Shown piece by piece: positions 1 through 6,104 of a DNA stretch of 19,021 nucleotides. Under the pieces are notes generated by a model that was not told the origin of the DNA, did not search any database, and worked only from the letters and a program-made list of their open reading frames with translations. Each line of letters begins with the position of its first letter. The stretch's first letter is position 1. The stretch is from Alistipes sp. (GTDB taxonomy: Bacteria > Bacteroidota > Bacteroidia > Bacteroidales > Rikenellaceae). Position numbers and translations under genes: made by a program. The DNA lies in assembly GCA_022511355.1 (NCBI GenBank), contig JAFLRS010000019.1:1-19021 (forward strand), written 5' to 3'.

Positions 1-631
1 GATTGCCGTAGACGACGCCGATTTTGTCGCGCAGCTGGTTGATGAAGATGCAGACGGTCTTGGTCTTGGCGATGCTCGAGGTGAGTTTGCGCAGGGCCTG
101 CGACATCAGACGGGCCTGCAGACCCATCTTCGAATCGCCCATCTCGCCTTCGATTTCGGCTTTGGGTGTCAGTGCCGCCACCGAGTCGATGACTATAATG
201 TCGATTGCGCTGGAACGTATCAGCGAGTCGGCGATTTCGAGTGCCTGCTCTCCGTTGTCGGGCTGCGAAATCAGAAGATTCTCAACATCCACGCCAAGCT
301 TTTGGGCATATGCGCTGTCGAAAGCGTGCTCCGCATCGATGAATGCCGCAATGCCGCCGGTCTTTTGCGCTTCGGCGATTGCGTGTATTGCGAGGGTGGT
401 TTTACCCGATGATTCGGGACCGTAAATCTCGATTACGCGTCCTTTGGGATATCCGCCTACTCCGAGTGCGGTGTCCAAAGTGATCGAACCGGTGGGGATA
501 ACGGCTACATCGGATACGGATTCGCTGCTCATGCGCATGATGGAACCCTTACCGAAATCCTTCTCTATTTTCTCCATTACCGCGTTGAGTACCTTCAACT
601 TGTCGGCATTTACCTGAACCTTTTCAGCCAT
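1..631 (-). CDS. recA: RecA recombinase, 3'-truncated by the window edge
   Basis: RecA polymerises on single-stranded DNA, drives homologous strand exchange and stimulates LexA self-cleavage in species that have an SOS response. Only the first 210 residues lie in the window; the C-terminal part is beyond base 1. Visible motifs are the Walker A loop GPESSGKT (residues 71-78), the MAW-type segment around FIDAEHAFD (97-105), the Walker B strand IIVIDS (145-150), and the L2/DNA-binding region ending FINQLRDKIGVVYGN (196-210). The ATG is at 629-631 and the protein begins MAEKVQVNADKLK, as expected for bacteroidal RecA. It lies 26 nt downstream of bcp on the same strand, so it is probably co-transcribed from the promoter in front of bcp. 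I see no separate LexA-box-like operator before it. The identification is essentially certain. Confidence 0.98.
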   Translation of the reverse strand, partial: MAEKVQVNADKLKVLNAVMEKIEKDFGKGSIMRMSSESVSDVAVIPTGSITLDTALGVGGYPKGRVIEIYGPESSGKTTLAIHAIAEAQKTGGIAAFIDAEHAFDSAYAQKLGVDVENLLISQPDNGEQALEIADSLIRSSAIDIIVIDSVAALTPKAEIEGEMGDSKMGLQARLMSQALRKLTSSIAKTKTVCIFINQLRDKIGVVYGN

Positions 632-657
632 AGTTTCGTAAAATGATTTGGGTATTA

Positions 658-1119
658 TTATTTGTAGATTTTCGCTATTTGTTCGTAGTGTTTGCCGGGC
701 GTGACTTTGTCGAATATCTTTTCGACACGCAGATTCTCGTTGATGATGAATGTGGTGCGTGCGACGCCCATGTATGTGCGGCCGTACATCGATTTCTCGA
801 CCCATACGCCGAACGCCTCGCATATGCTGTGGTCGGTGTCGGCCAGAAGCGTGAAGTTCAAATCGTGCTTCGCGCAGAAATTCTTATGCGACTTCTCGCT
901 GTCGGGACTGACTCCCACTATCTGAAAGCCCATGCGTGCCAGCTCTTCGCGTCCGTCGCGCAGACTTTTGGCCTCGAGCGTGCAACCCGATGTATTGTCC
1001 TTCGGGTAAAAATAGAGAATGGTACGCTTTCCTTTCAGGTCCGCCGATGTGAAGGGCGTACCGTCCTGCGTGGTTGTTTTGAAGTCGGGTATCGTGACCC
1101 CTGTTAGGAGTTTCGCCAT
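658..1119 (-). CDS. bcp: Thioredoxin-dependent peroxiredoxin, BCP/PrxQ type
   Basis: BCP/PrxQ peroxiredoxins reduce hydrogen peroxide and organic or lipid hydroperoxides in the cytoplasm using thioredoxin. The protein is 153 residues, normal for the family. The peroxidatic cysteine is C46 in YPKDNTSGC (38-46), matching the PxxxTxxC active site. The catalytic arginine is R121 in GVARTTFII. The resolving-cysteine position five residues after C46, as in E. coli BCP, is a lysine here. A second cysteine sits at C82, 36 residues on, which is the spacing of the alpha-3 type of PrxQ known from Xylella. An atypical 2-Cys mechanism is therefore likely, by inference. The gene leads a bcp-recA pair and is read from a promoter at 1151-1182, with a leader of roughly 25 nt. 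Confidence 0.95.
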   Translation of the reverse strand: MAKLLTGVTIPDFKTTTQDGTPFTSADLKGKRTILYFYPKDNTSGCTLEAKSLRDGREELARMGFQIVGVSPDSEKSHKNFCAKHDLNFTLLADTDHSICEAFGVWVEKSMYGRTYMGVARTTFIINENLRVEKIFDKVTPGKHYEQIAKIYK

Positions 1120-1150
1120 ATATTGTCGATGCTTAAAACGAATTTATCCT

Positions 1151-1182
1151 CAAAGTTAAGAATTTTTCGCGAAAAACGGAAA
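1151..1182 (-). promoter_or_regulatory. Promoter for bcp-recA
   Basis: On the minus strand a perfect Bacteroidota -7 element, TAACTTTG (1151-1158), is preceded by 20 nt and a -33-like TTTC (1179-1182). The expected transcript start near 1144-1147 leaves a short leader before the bcp ATG at 1119. It lies directly against the divergent promoter at 1184-1214. Confidence 0.6.
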
Positions 1183-1183
1183 T

Positions 1184-1214
1184 TTTGCCGAAACAAAATA
1201 AATTTCTACTTTTG
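1184..1214 (+). promoter_or_regulatory. Promoter for the small membrane-protein gene
   Basis: TTTG (1184-1187), a 19-nt spacer and TACTTTTG (1207-1214) match the Bacteroidota -33/-7 consensus (TTTG, then TAnnTTTG). The predicted start near 1220 gives a leader of about 85 nt before the GTG at 1307, long for this window, and that leader can fold (see 1216-1247). Confidence 0.65.
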
Positions 1215-1215
1215 C

Positions 1216-1247
1216 GGTGCGGGGAGATATGCGCAGCATATGGCACC
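1216..1247 (+). promoter_or_regulatory. Structured 5' leader (two-tier hairpin)
   Basis: Right after the promoter, GGTGC (1216-1220) can pair with GCACC (1243-1247). Inside it ATATGC (1227-1232) pairs perfectly with GCATAT (1236-1241) across the triloop GCA. The unpaired GGGGAG on the 5' side makes an asymmetric bulge. I do not recognise it as a known riboswitch or leader class; the folding is read by eye only. The predicted transcript start lies within or just before the 5' arm, so the outer stem may be incomplete in the real RNA. Confidence 0.3.
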
Positions 1248-1306
1248 TGTGCAGAGGTATGGATGCCTGCTTGAGTTGAATTTTGATAATCCTAAAATAA
1301 ATAGAT

Positions 1307-1561
1307 GTGATACCGGCAATAATAGCTGAAATAATCGGATGGGTGGCGACATTCTTCAGGAGTGCGGGAATGTTGTGCAAATCGGCCAATATGGTGAAAT
1401 ATTTGGTGTCGATAGGAAATTTGTGCTGGATGATTAATGGCGTATTGACTGAAAATCTGCCGCTGATTGCCAGCAATGCGATATGCTTGGTGATAATGCT
1501 CATAGAGATTGTCAAGACCAAGGTGCAGAATCGTCGCGCATCGGAAGGCGAACGGAAATAA
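1307..1561 (+). CDS. Small three-helix membrane protein, YgjV/SemiSWEET-like (tentative)
   Basis: An 84-residue, strongly hydrophobic protein with three likely membrane helices, at about residues 3-20, 28-48 and 50-69, and a basic C-terminal tail ending in KTKVQNRRASEGERK. Size and three-helix layout resemble SemiSWEET half-transporters and small proteins annotated as YgjV-like, but I see no diagnostic PQ motif, so substrate and function are unknown. The start must be the GTG at 1307: an in-frame TAA lies at 1298-1300 and the first in-frame ATG is only at residue 22, which would delete the first helix. A consensus promoter and a foldable leader precede it. It converges on dnaA over the hairpin at 1584-1609. 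That this is a real gene is fairly sure; the family is not. Confidence 0.7.
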   Translation: MIPAIIAEIIGWVATFFRSAGMLCKSANMVKYLVSIGNLCWMINGVLTENLPLIASNAICLVIMLIEIVKTKVQNRRASEGERK

Positions 1562-1583
1562 CCCTCTTCATCATATATAAGAA

Positions 1584-1609
1584 ACAAGCGCCCTGAAAAG
1601 GACGCTTGT
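1584..1609. terminator. Shared hairpin terminator between dnaA and the small membrane-protein gene
   Basis: ACAAGCG (1584-1590) pairs with CGCTTGT (1603-1609). The stem continues after one C/A mismatch through three more pairs to a GAAA tetraloop (1595-1598). Read on the minus strand the hairpin is followed by TTTCTTATAT, so it mainly serves dnaA. On the plus strand there is no clean T-run. Confidence 0.65.
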
Positions 1610-1631
1610 CGGTTGTTCGTTGCTGCAGGTG

Positions 1632-3044
1632 CTATGCCAGCACCTCTTTCTCTATCTCCTCCACCAATTTGCGGAACGAGCGGTCGGTTTCGATAAGATT
1701 CGAGACCGCTTTGCACGAATGCAGCACCGTTGCATGATTGCGGCCTCCGATTGCCGCTCCTATGGCGGTCAGCGTGGCTTTGGTGTGCTTCTTGGCCAAA
1801 TACATCGCTATCTGACGTGCCTGTGCGATGTCGCGCTTGCGCTCCGAGGAGTTGAATCTGTCGCGGTCGATGTTCTGATGCGCGAATACGGCATCTATTA
1901 TATGTTCCACGGTAATCTCTTTGTGGGTCTCCTGCACGTAAGCCTTCAGGATGTCGCGTGCCAGCAGCGGAGTAATCTTGCGGCCGAGGAACGAGGTGTT
2001 CGCCACGAGCGACGAAAGCGCACCTTCGATTTCTCGGATGTTGGCCGAGATGTTGTCCGCCAGACAATGTATTACATCTTCGGGCAGCTCTACCCCGATG
2101 CGTTCGGCCTTGGCGTTGATGATTTTGATTTTGGTCTCGTAATCGGGGGCGTTTATCACCGCGGAAAGTCCCCACTTGAAACGCGTCAGCAGTCGCTGTT
2201 CGATATCCTTCAACTCCACGGGAGGTTTGTCGGAGGTCAGCACGAGCTGTTTGCCCGACATTTGCAGGTGGCTGAATATGTTGAAGAATGCGTTCTGGGT
2301 GCCGGGCTTGCCCGACAGCTCCTGAATGTCATCGATGAGCAGCACGTCTATCATCTGGTAGAAATGGATGAAGTCGGTGACTGTCTGATTCTTGACCGCG
2401 GTCTGGTACTGTGCCTGAAATTTGTTCATCGATACGTATAGCACCTGCAGGTCGGGATGGCGCTGACGTATTTCGTGACCTATGGCCTGTACGACGTGGG
2501 TCTTGCCGAGTCCCGAATTTCCGTAGATGTATAACGGGTTGAACGGCGTGTCATTGCCCGGATTGACCGCAACCGACATACTGGCCGAACGGGCCAGACG
2601 ATTGCACTCTCCCTCGACGAAAGTTGCGAAGGTGTAGTTGGGGTTGAGCTGCGGATCGATGATTATTTTCTTCTTTATACCCGGAATTATAAAAGGATTG
2701 GGTATATTTGCGGTGTCGGTCTGAGTGTTGAACTGCGTAATCTCGGTGGTATCCGATGCTTCGGGCAGCGGAATCTGCACGTCGGACTTGGGCACTGCAT
2801 AGTGGAGCCGTGTCTGCTGTCCGTAGATTTGCGCGATTATGGGTTTGAGGAACGGCAGATAGTTTTTCTCTATCTGATAGACGTAGCTTGCATTGGGCAC
2901 GCGCAGACGCAGGGTCGTTCCGTCGAATTCGAGCGGTACGATCGGGAGGAACCATTTTGTGAACTCCTCCTGGGAGGTTTGCTCCTTGATGCGGTCGAGA
3001 AGCGACTGCCACACGTCGTTGTATGCCGGGTTCGTTGCTAACAT
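1632..3044 (-). CDS. dnaA: Chromosomal replication initiator DnaA
   Basis: DnaA binds DnaA boxes at oriC, oligomerises with ATP and melts the origin. The protein is 470 residues, the normal length. The N-terminal helicase-loading domain is about residues 1-80, followed by a short variable linker to about 130. The AAA+ core has Walker A GNSGLGKT (175-182), Walker B VLLIDDI (234-240), sensor 1 LTSDK (269-273), the arginine-finger region RLLTRF (284-289) and sensor 2 NIREIEGAL (335-343). Domain IV covers about 377-470 with the DnaA-box recognition segment GGRNHATVLHS (433-443). That segment has Asn where E. coli DnaA has the box-contacting Asp of DHTTVLH. The ATG at 3044 gives the typical start. 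The AT-rich upstream region shows no clear cluster of DnaA boxes, so oriC is probably elsewhere. Confidence 0.98.
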   Translation of the reverse strand: MLATNPAYNDVWQSLLDRIKEQTSQEEFTKWFLPIVPLEFDGTTLRLRVPNASYVYQIEKNYLPFLKPIIAQIYGQQTRLHYAVPKSDVQIPLPEASDTTEITQFNTQTDTANIPNPFIIPGIKKKIIIDPQLNPNYTFATFVEGECNRLARSASMSVAVNPGNDTPFNPLYIYGNSGLGKTHVVQAIGHEIRQRHPDLQVLYVSMNKFQAQYQTAVKNQTVTDFIHFYQMIDVLLIDDIQELSGKPGTQNAFFNIFSHLQMSGKQLVLTSDKPPVELKDIEQRLLTRFKWGLSAVINAPDYETKIKIINAKAERIGVELPEDVIHCLADNISANIREIEGALSSLVANTSFLGRKITPLLARDILKAYVQETHKEITVEHIIDAVFAHQNIDRDRFNSSERKRDIAQARQIAMYLAKKHTKATLTAIGAAIGGRNHATVLHSCKAVSNLIETDRSFRKLVEEIEKEVLA

Positions 3045-3088
3045 CTTTTCGGTTTCAAAATTGTTCTAACATTTCTCATTTGACTTTG

Positions 3089-3119
3089 CAAAGTTGTAAA
3101 TAAAATATTAAAAAAAAAC
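3089..3119 (-). promoter_or_regulatory. Possible dnaA promoter
   Basis: On the minus strand CAACTTTG (3089-3096) differs by one base from TAnnTTTG. A weak -33-like GTTT (3116-3119) lies 19 nt upstream, in a T-rich stretch. The expected start near 3082-3085 would give a leader of about 40 nt. Weak, and supported mainly by position. Confidence 0.3.
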
Positions 3120-3186
3120 TCACTTTTTTCTTGCGAAAGTCGATTTTTTGTTTAAGAGGAAAAATGCCCCGATTTTTAACTTATTG

Positions 3187-3220
3187 ATTGTGAATATTTG
3201 AAAAAATATCACTATATTTG
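3187..3220 (+). promoter_or_regulatory. Promoter for the phosphohexomutase gene
   Basis: A perfect -7 element TATATTTG (3213-3220) lies 22 nt downstream of ATTG (3187-3190), a slightly long spacer and weak -33. The transcript would start near 3227, leaving about 50 nt of AT-rich leader. The rest of 3045-3276 is AT-rich divergent spacer between dnaA and this gene, with no other feature seen. Confidence 0.5.
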
Positions 3221-3276
3221 CATATAAAATTTTTATAACTCCGTATGGATGCAATATAAACAAAATTTATAACAAT

Positions 3277-5025
3277 ATGGCAAACGAATTGGAACAAACT
3301 GTATTGGCGAAAGCCCAAAAGTGGCTCGGTGCCGAGTATGACGAGGCAACTCGCGAACAGGTCAAGTATCTGATAAACAACGATAAAAACGAGCTTATCG
3401 AAAGCTTTTACAAAGATCTCGAATTCGGTACCGGAGGACTCCGCGGCATTATGGGCGCCGGCTCCAACCGCATGAATATCTATACCGTAGGCTTTGCTAC
3501 GCAGGGACTCGCCAACTATCTCAAGACAAACTTCCCCGGCGAGGAGATTCGCGTGGCTATCGCCCACGATTCGCGCAACAATTCGCGTATGTTCGCCGAG
3601 CGTGTGGCCGACATCTTCGCCTCGAACGGATTCCGCGTATTCCTGTTCGACGCTCTCCGCCCCACTCCCGAATTGAGTTTCGCAATCCGTCACCTCCATT
3701 GCCAGTCGGGCGTTATGGTCACCGCATCGCACAACCCCAAAGAGTACAACGGTTACAAAGCTTACTGGAGCGACGGTTCGCAGGTGACCTCGCCGCACGA
3801 TACCAATATTATTAAAGAGGTCGAGAAGATTACCGAAGTGGCGCAGGTGCTCACCGGCAAGAATGCCGAAAATATCACGATTCTCGGAGAGGATTTCGAC
3901 GACATCTACCTCGCTGCCATTAAGGAGTTGTCGTTGTCGCCCGAGAGCGTTAAACGCTTCCACGACATGAAAATCGTCTACACTCCTCTGCACGGAGCGG
4001 GTGTGCGTCTTACCCCCGCATCGCTGCGCAATTTCGGCTTTACGAACGTGCGTCTGGTGGAGGAGCAGGCTGTTTTGGACGGCAATTTCCCGACCGTGGA
4101 GTCGCCCAACCCCGAGGAGCGCAAAACCATGTCGATGGCTATCGAACTCGCACGCAAAGAGGGCGCGGATTTGGCAATGGCCACCGACCCCGACTCCGAC
4201 CGTATCGGTCTGGCGCTGCGCAACGGCAAGGGTGAATATGTGCTGCTGAACGGCAATCAGACTCTGGTGCTGCTTATGTGCTATCAGCTGACCCGCTGGG
4301 CTGAACTGGGCAAGATTAAGGATGGCGACTATGTTGTGAAGACTATCGTGACCTCGATGATGCCCGACGCGGTGGCTGCGCATTATGGCGTTAAGTGTTA
4401 TAACTGTCTGACCGGATTCAAGTTCATAGCCAAGGTGATTCGCGAACATGAAGGCATAAATCAATATATCGGAGGCGGCGAAGAGTCGTTCGGATACCTT
4501 GCGGGCGATTATGTGCGCGACAAGGACGGCGTGTCGGCGTGTTCGCTGGCTGCCGAGGCTGCCGCATGGTGCCGCGACACGAAAGGCATGACGCTTTATG
4601 AATGGCTTCAGGACCTCTATGTTAAGTTCGGATTCTATCGCGAAGGTCTCGTGAATGTGATCCGCAAAGGCAAGGACGGCGCCGAGCAGATTCAGAATAT
4701 GATGGTCGAGTATCGCGCCAATCCTCCGAAGAGCATTTGCGGCTCGCCCGTCGTGAAGATTCTCGACTACAAAACGCTGGAGGTGCTGGATGTCGTTTCG
4801 GGCAAGAAGAGTCCTGTCGAAGGGATTACCGACCGCAGCAACGTTCTGCAGTGGATTACCGAGGACGGAACCATCGTATCGGTGCGTCCTTCGGGAACCG
4901 AGCCTAAAATCAAGTTCTATTTCGGAGTTAAGGCCGCCCTGCCTTCGGTGGAGCAGTTCGATGCCGTGCAGGATGCACTCGACGCCAAAATCGAAGCTGT
5001 CAAAAAGGAGTTGCAGCTGGTATAA
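3277..5025 (+). CDS. Alpha-D-phosphohexomutase (phosphoglucomutase/phosphomannomutase)
   Basis: The enzyme interconverts hexose-1- and hexose-6-phosphates through a phosphoserine and a bisphosphate intermediate, feeding glycogen, nucleotide-sugar and cell-envelope synthesis. The protein is 582 residues, the length of the PgcA/PGM2-like branch. The four signature loops are visible: catalytic TASHNP (149-154; phosphoserine S151), metal-binding DPDSDR (304-309), sugar-recognition GGGEESFGY (399-407) and phosphate-binding RPSGTEPK (537-544). FGTGGLRG near the N-terminus (50-57) is also typical. The glucose versus mannose preference cannot be read from the sequence. The gene stands alone, with its own promoter and a strong intrinsic terminator, divergent from dnaA. 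The start MANELEQ follows an AT-rich leader without a Shine-Dalgarno site. Confidence 0.95.
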   Translation: MANELEQTVLAKAQKWLGAEYDEATREQVKYLINNDKNELIESFYKDLEFGTGGLRGIMGAGSNRMNIYTVGFATQGLANYLKTNFPGEEIRVAIAHDSRNNSRMFAERVADIFASNGFRVFLFDALRPTPELSFAIRHLHCQSGVMVTASHNPKEYNGYKAYWSDGSQVTSPHDTNIIKEVEKITEVAQVLTGKNAENITILGEDFDDIYLAAIKELSLSPESVKRFHDMKIVYTPLHGAGVRLTPASLRNFGFTNVRLVEEQAVLDGNFPTVESPNPEERKTMSMAIELARKEGADLAMATDPDSDRIGLALRNGKGEYVLLNGNQTLVLLMCYQLTRWAELGKIKDGDYVVKTIVTSMMPDAVAAHYGVKCYNCLTGFKFIAKVIREHEGINQYIGGGEESFGYLAGDYVRDKDGVSACSLAAEAAAWCRDTKGMTLYEWLQDLYVKFGFYREGLVNVIRKGKDGAEQIQNMMVEYRANPPKSICGSPVVKILDYKTLEVLDVVSGKKSPVEGITDRSNVLQWITEDGTIVSVRPSGTEPKIKFYFGVKAALPSVEQFDAVQDALDAKIEAVKKELQLV

Positions 5026-5046
5026 TACGCTGACTGCTCTGTTATT

Positions 5047-5078
5047 AAGCCCGTCCCGTCAGGGATGGGCTTTTTTTT
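5047..5078 (+). terminator. Intrinsic terminator of the phosphohexomutase gene
   Basis: An 11-bp stem (5047-5057 with 5062-5072, including one G-T wobble) closes a GTCA loop and runs into eight Ts (5071-5078). A textbook rho-independent terminator, 21 nt after the stop codon. Confidence 0.9.
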
Positions 5079-5085
5079 GTATGGT

Positions 5086-5116
5086 TTTGCATATTCTGCA
5101 AAATTGCTTAAATTTG
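5086..5116 (+). promoter_or_regulatory. Promoter of the structured RNA
   Basis: TTTG (5086-5089), exactly 19 nt, then TAAATTTG (5109-5116) is a full match to the Bacteroidota consensus and among the best promoters in the window. No reading frame of note follows it; what follows is the structured region at 5138-5325. A small perfect hairpin, GGACAA with TTGTCC around TCAT (5122-5137), lies at the predicted 5' end of the transcript. Confidence 0.75.
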
Positions 5117-5137
5117 CATTCGGACAATCATTTGTCC

Positions 5138-5325
5138 AAAGACATAGAAGAGGCGTTATGCTTATTTTGTGAAATGGGAACCTAGGAAATTCGCATTCAA
5201 TTTAACACAGATTTAGCATAGTGGCTTCCGCGCATACTGCGTGGACTGCTATTCTACATTCGTGTTAAAGGTTATCCTAGGACCTCCATTTCAGAACGTG
5301 GCATACAGTTCCACGCTTCTTGTTT
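5138..5325 (+). ncRNA. ssrS: Candidate 6S RNA: long interrupted hairpin RNA
   Basis: The region folds into one long rod. Paired arms from outside in: AGAAG 5146-5150 with CTTCT 5316-5320; TATGC 5157-5161 with GCATA 5301-5305; GAAATGG 5171-5177 with CCATTTC 5286-5292; CCTAGGA 5181-5187 with TCCTAGG 5275-5281; TTTAACAC 5201-5208 with GTGTTAAA 5262-5269; ATAG 5218-5221 with CTAT 5249-5252; CCGCGCA 5228-5234 with TGCGTGG 5238-5244 around a TAC loop. A large asymmetric bubble (13 nt against 5 nt) separates the closing and apical arms. Length of about 185 nt, end-to-end pairing, central bubble and an independent strong promoter are the hallmarks of 6S RNA, which sequesters RNA polymerase holoenzyme in stationary phase. 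The 3' end can alternatively form CGTGG/CCACG (5297-5315) followed by CTTCTTGTTT, a plausible terminator. The family name is inferred from architecture, not from a covariance-model hit; another structured RNA is possible. Confidence 0.6.
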
Positions 5326-5372
5326 AATATTAACTACCTTATTGGCAACTGGAGGAAGTAAATTACAGTGCA

Positions 5373-6050
5373 ATGAAAAAACTGCTAATCTTCGTAATGC
5401 TGATTGCATTGTCGAATGTCGTATTCGCACAAAAAGATGTGACGAAGTTCCTCGGTATTCCTGTAGATGGAACCAAAGAGGAAATGATACAAGAACTAAA
5501 AGCCAAAGGATTCCGTAGTAGTAGCCACGATAGAGAAGTATTAGAGGGAGAGTTTAATGGAACGAAAGTGACTTTACATGTTGTTACGAATAAAAATAAG
5601 GTTTATAGGATAATGGTTGCAGATAAAATTCCTCGTAATGAGCCAAGTATTAAGATACGTTTTAATACGCTTTGCAAGCAATTTAATAATAATCCTAACT
5701 ATATATCATTTGATGACTATGAAATTCCCGAGAATGAGGACATCTCATATGAAATAACGGCTCATCACAAACGATATGAAGCTGCATTTTATCAGAAACC
5801 TGATGTAACTGATTCCTTGATGATTAAAAATATGGTTAGAGATGCAATGTTGTCAAGATACGCAGGATATGTAGTAGAAAATCCAACAGAGGATGCAATG
5901 GATAAAATACAATCAGATGTTTATAAGATGTATATTGATCGTATATCTTACAAAAGTGTTTGGTTTATGATATCTGAACTATATGGGGAATATTATATTG
6001 CAATGTATTATGACAATAAATATAATGAAGCCAACGGTGAAGATTTGTAA
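5373..6050 (+). CDS. Unrecognised secreted protein, AT-rich
   Basis: A 225-residue protein whose first 19 residues form a classical signal peptide (MKKLLIFVMLIALSNVVFA, likely cut before QKD), so it probably goes to the periplasm or outside. The mature part begins KDVTKFLGIPVDGTKEEMIQELKAKGF. Openings of this kind recur in uncharacterised gut Bacteroidales proteins as far as I recall, but I cannot name a domain. No cysteine pattern, metal motif or membrane helix stands out after the signal. Composition is clearly more AT-rich than every neighbour (many AAT, ATA, TAT and AAA codons), suggesting acquisition or relaxed selection. A GGAGGA lies too far upstream (5352-5357) to be a normal ribosome site. 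No clear promoter of its own is visible, so it may depend on read-through from the RNA gene upstream. It ends before the bidirectional hairpin at 6062-6104. Confidence 0.8.
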   Translation: MKKLLIFVMLIALSNVVFAQKDVTKFLGIPVDGTKEEMIQELKAKGFRSSSHDREVLEGEFNGTKVTLHVVTNKNKVYRIMVADKIPRNEPSIKIRFNTLCKQFNNNPNYISFDDYEIPENEDISYEITAHHKRYEAAFYQKPDVTDSLMIKNMVRDAMLSRYAGYVVENPTEDAMDKIQSDVYKMYIDRISYKSVWFMISELYGEYYIAMYYDNKYNEANGEDL

Positions 6051-6061
6051 AAGCAGTATGA

Positions 6062-6104
6062 TTAAATAAACAGGAGGCGGAAATCCCGCCTCCTGTTTAT
6101 TTAA
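6062..6104. terminator. Bidirectional terminator, 19-bp perfect stem
   Basis: Bases 6062-6080 pair without mismatch with 6086-6104 around a 5-nt loop. The AT-rich outer part of the stem supplies T-rich tails in both directions. It serves the secreted-protein gene on the plus strand and ends the long minus-strand operon. The methyltransferase stop codon (6097-6099) lies inside the stem. Confidence 0.85.

Noticed and set aside
1123..1329. Small plus-strand frame of 68 codons spanning the divergent promoter region
   Set aside because: Its start lies upstream of the predicted transcript start and it covers both promoters; the composition is not protein-like.
1156..2175. Minus-strand frame of 339 codons overlapping dnaA and the intergenic region
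   Set aside because: Its first half is an out-of-frame reading of dnaA, rich in Arg and Gln, and the rest is antisense to the small membrane-protein gene.
3181..4464. Long minus-strand open frame (427 codons) antisense to the phosphohexomutase gene
   Set aside because: It lies on the reverse strand of a clear enzyme gene with all its motifs, has no family resemblance, and owes its length to codon bias of the real gene.
5281..5325. CGTGG/CCACG hairpin as a simple terminator for the phosphohexomutase gene
   Set aside because: That gene already has a strong terminator at 5047-5078. This hairpin is better read as the 3' end of the structured RNA.
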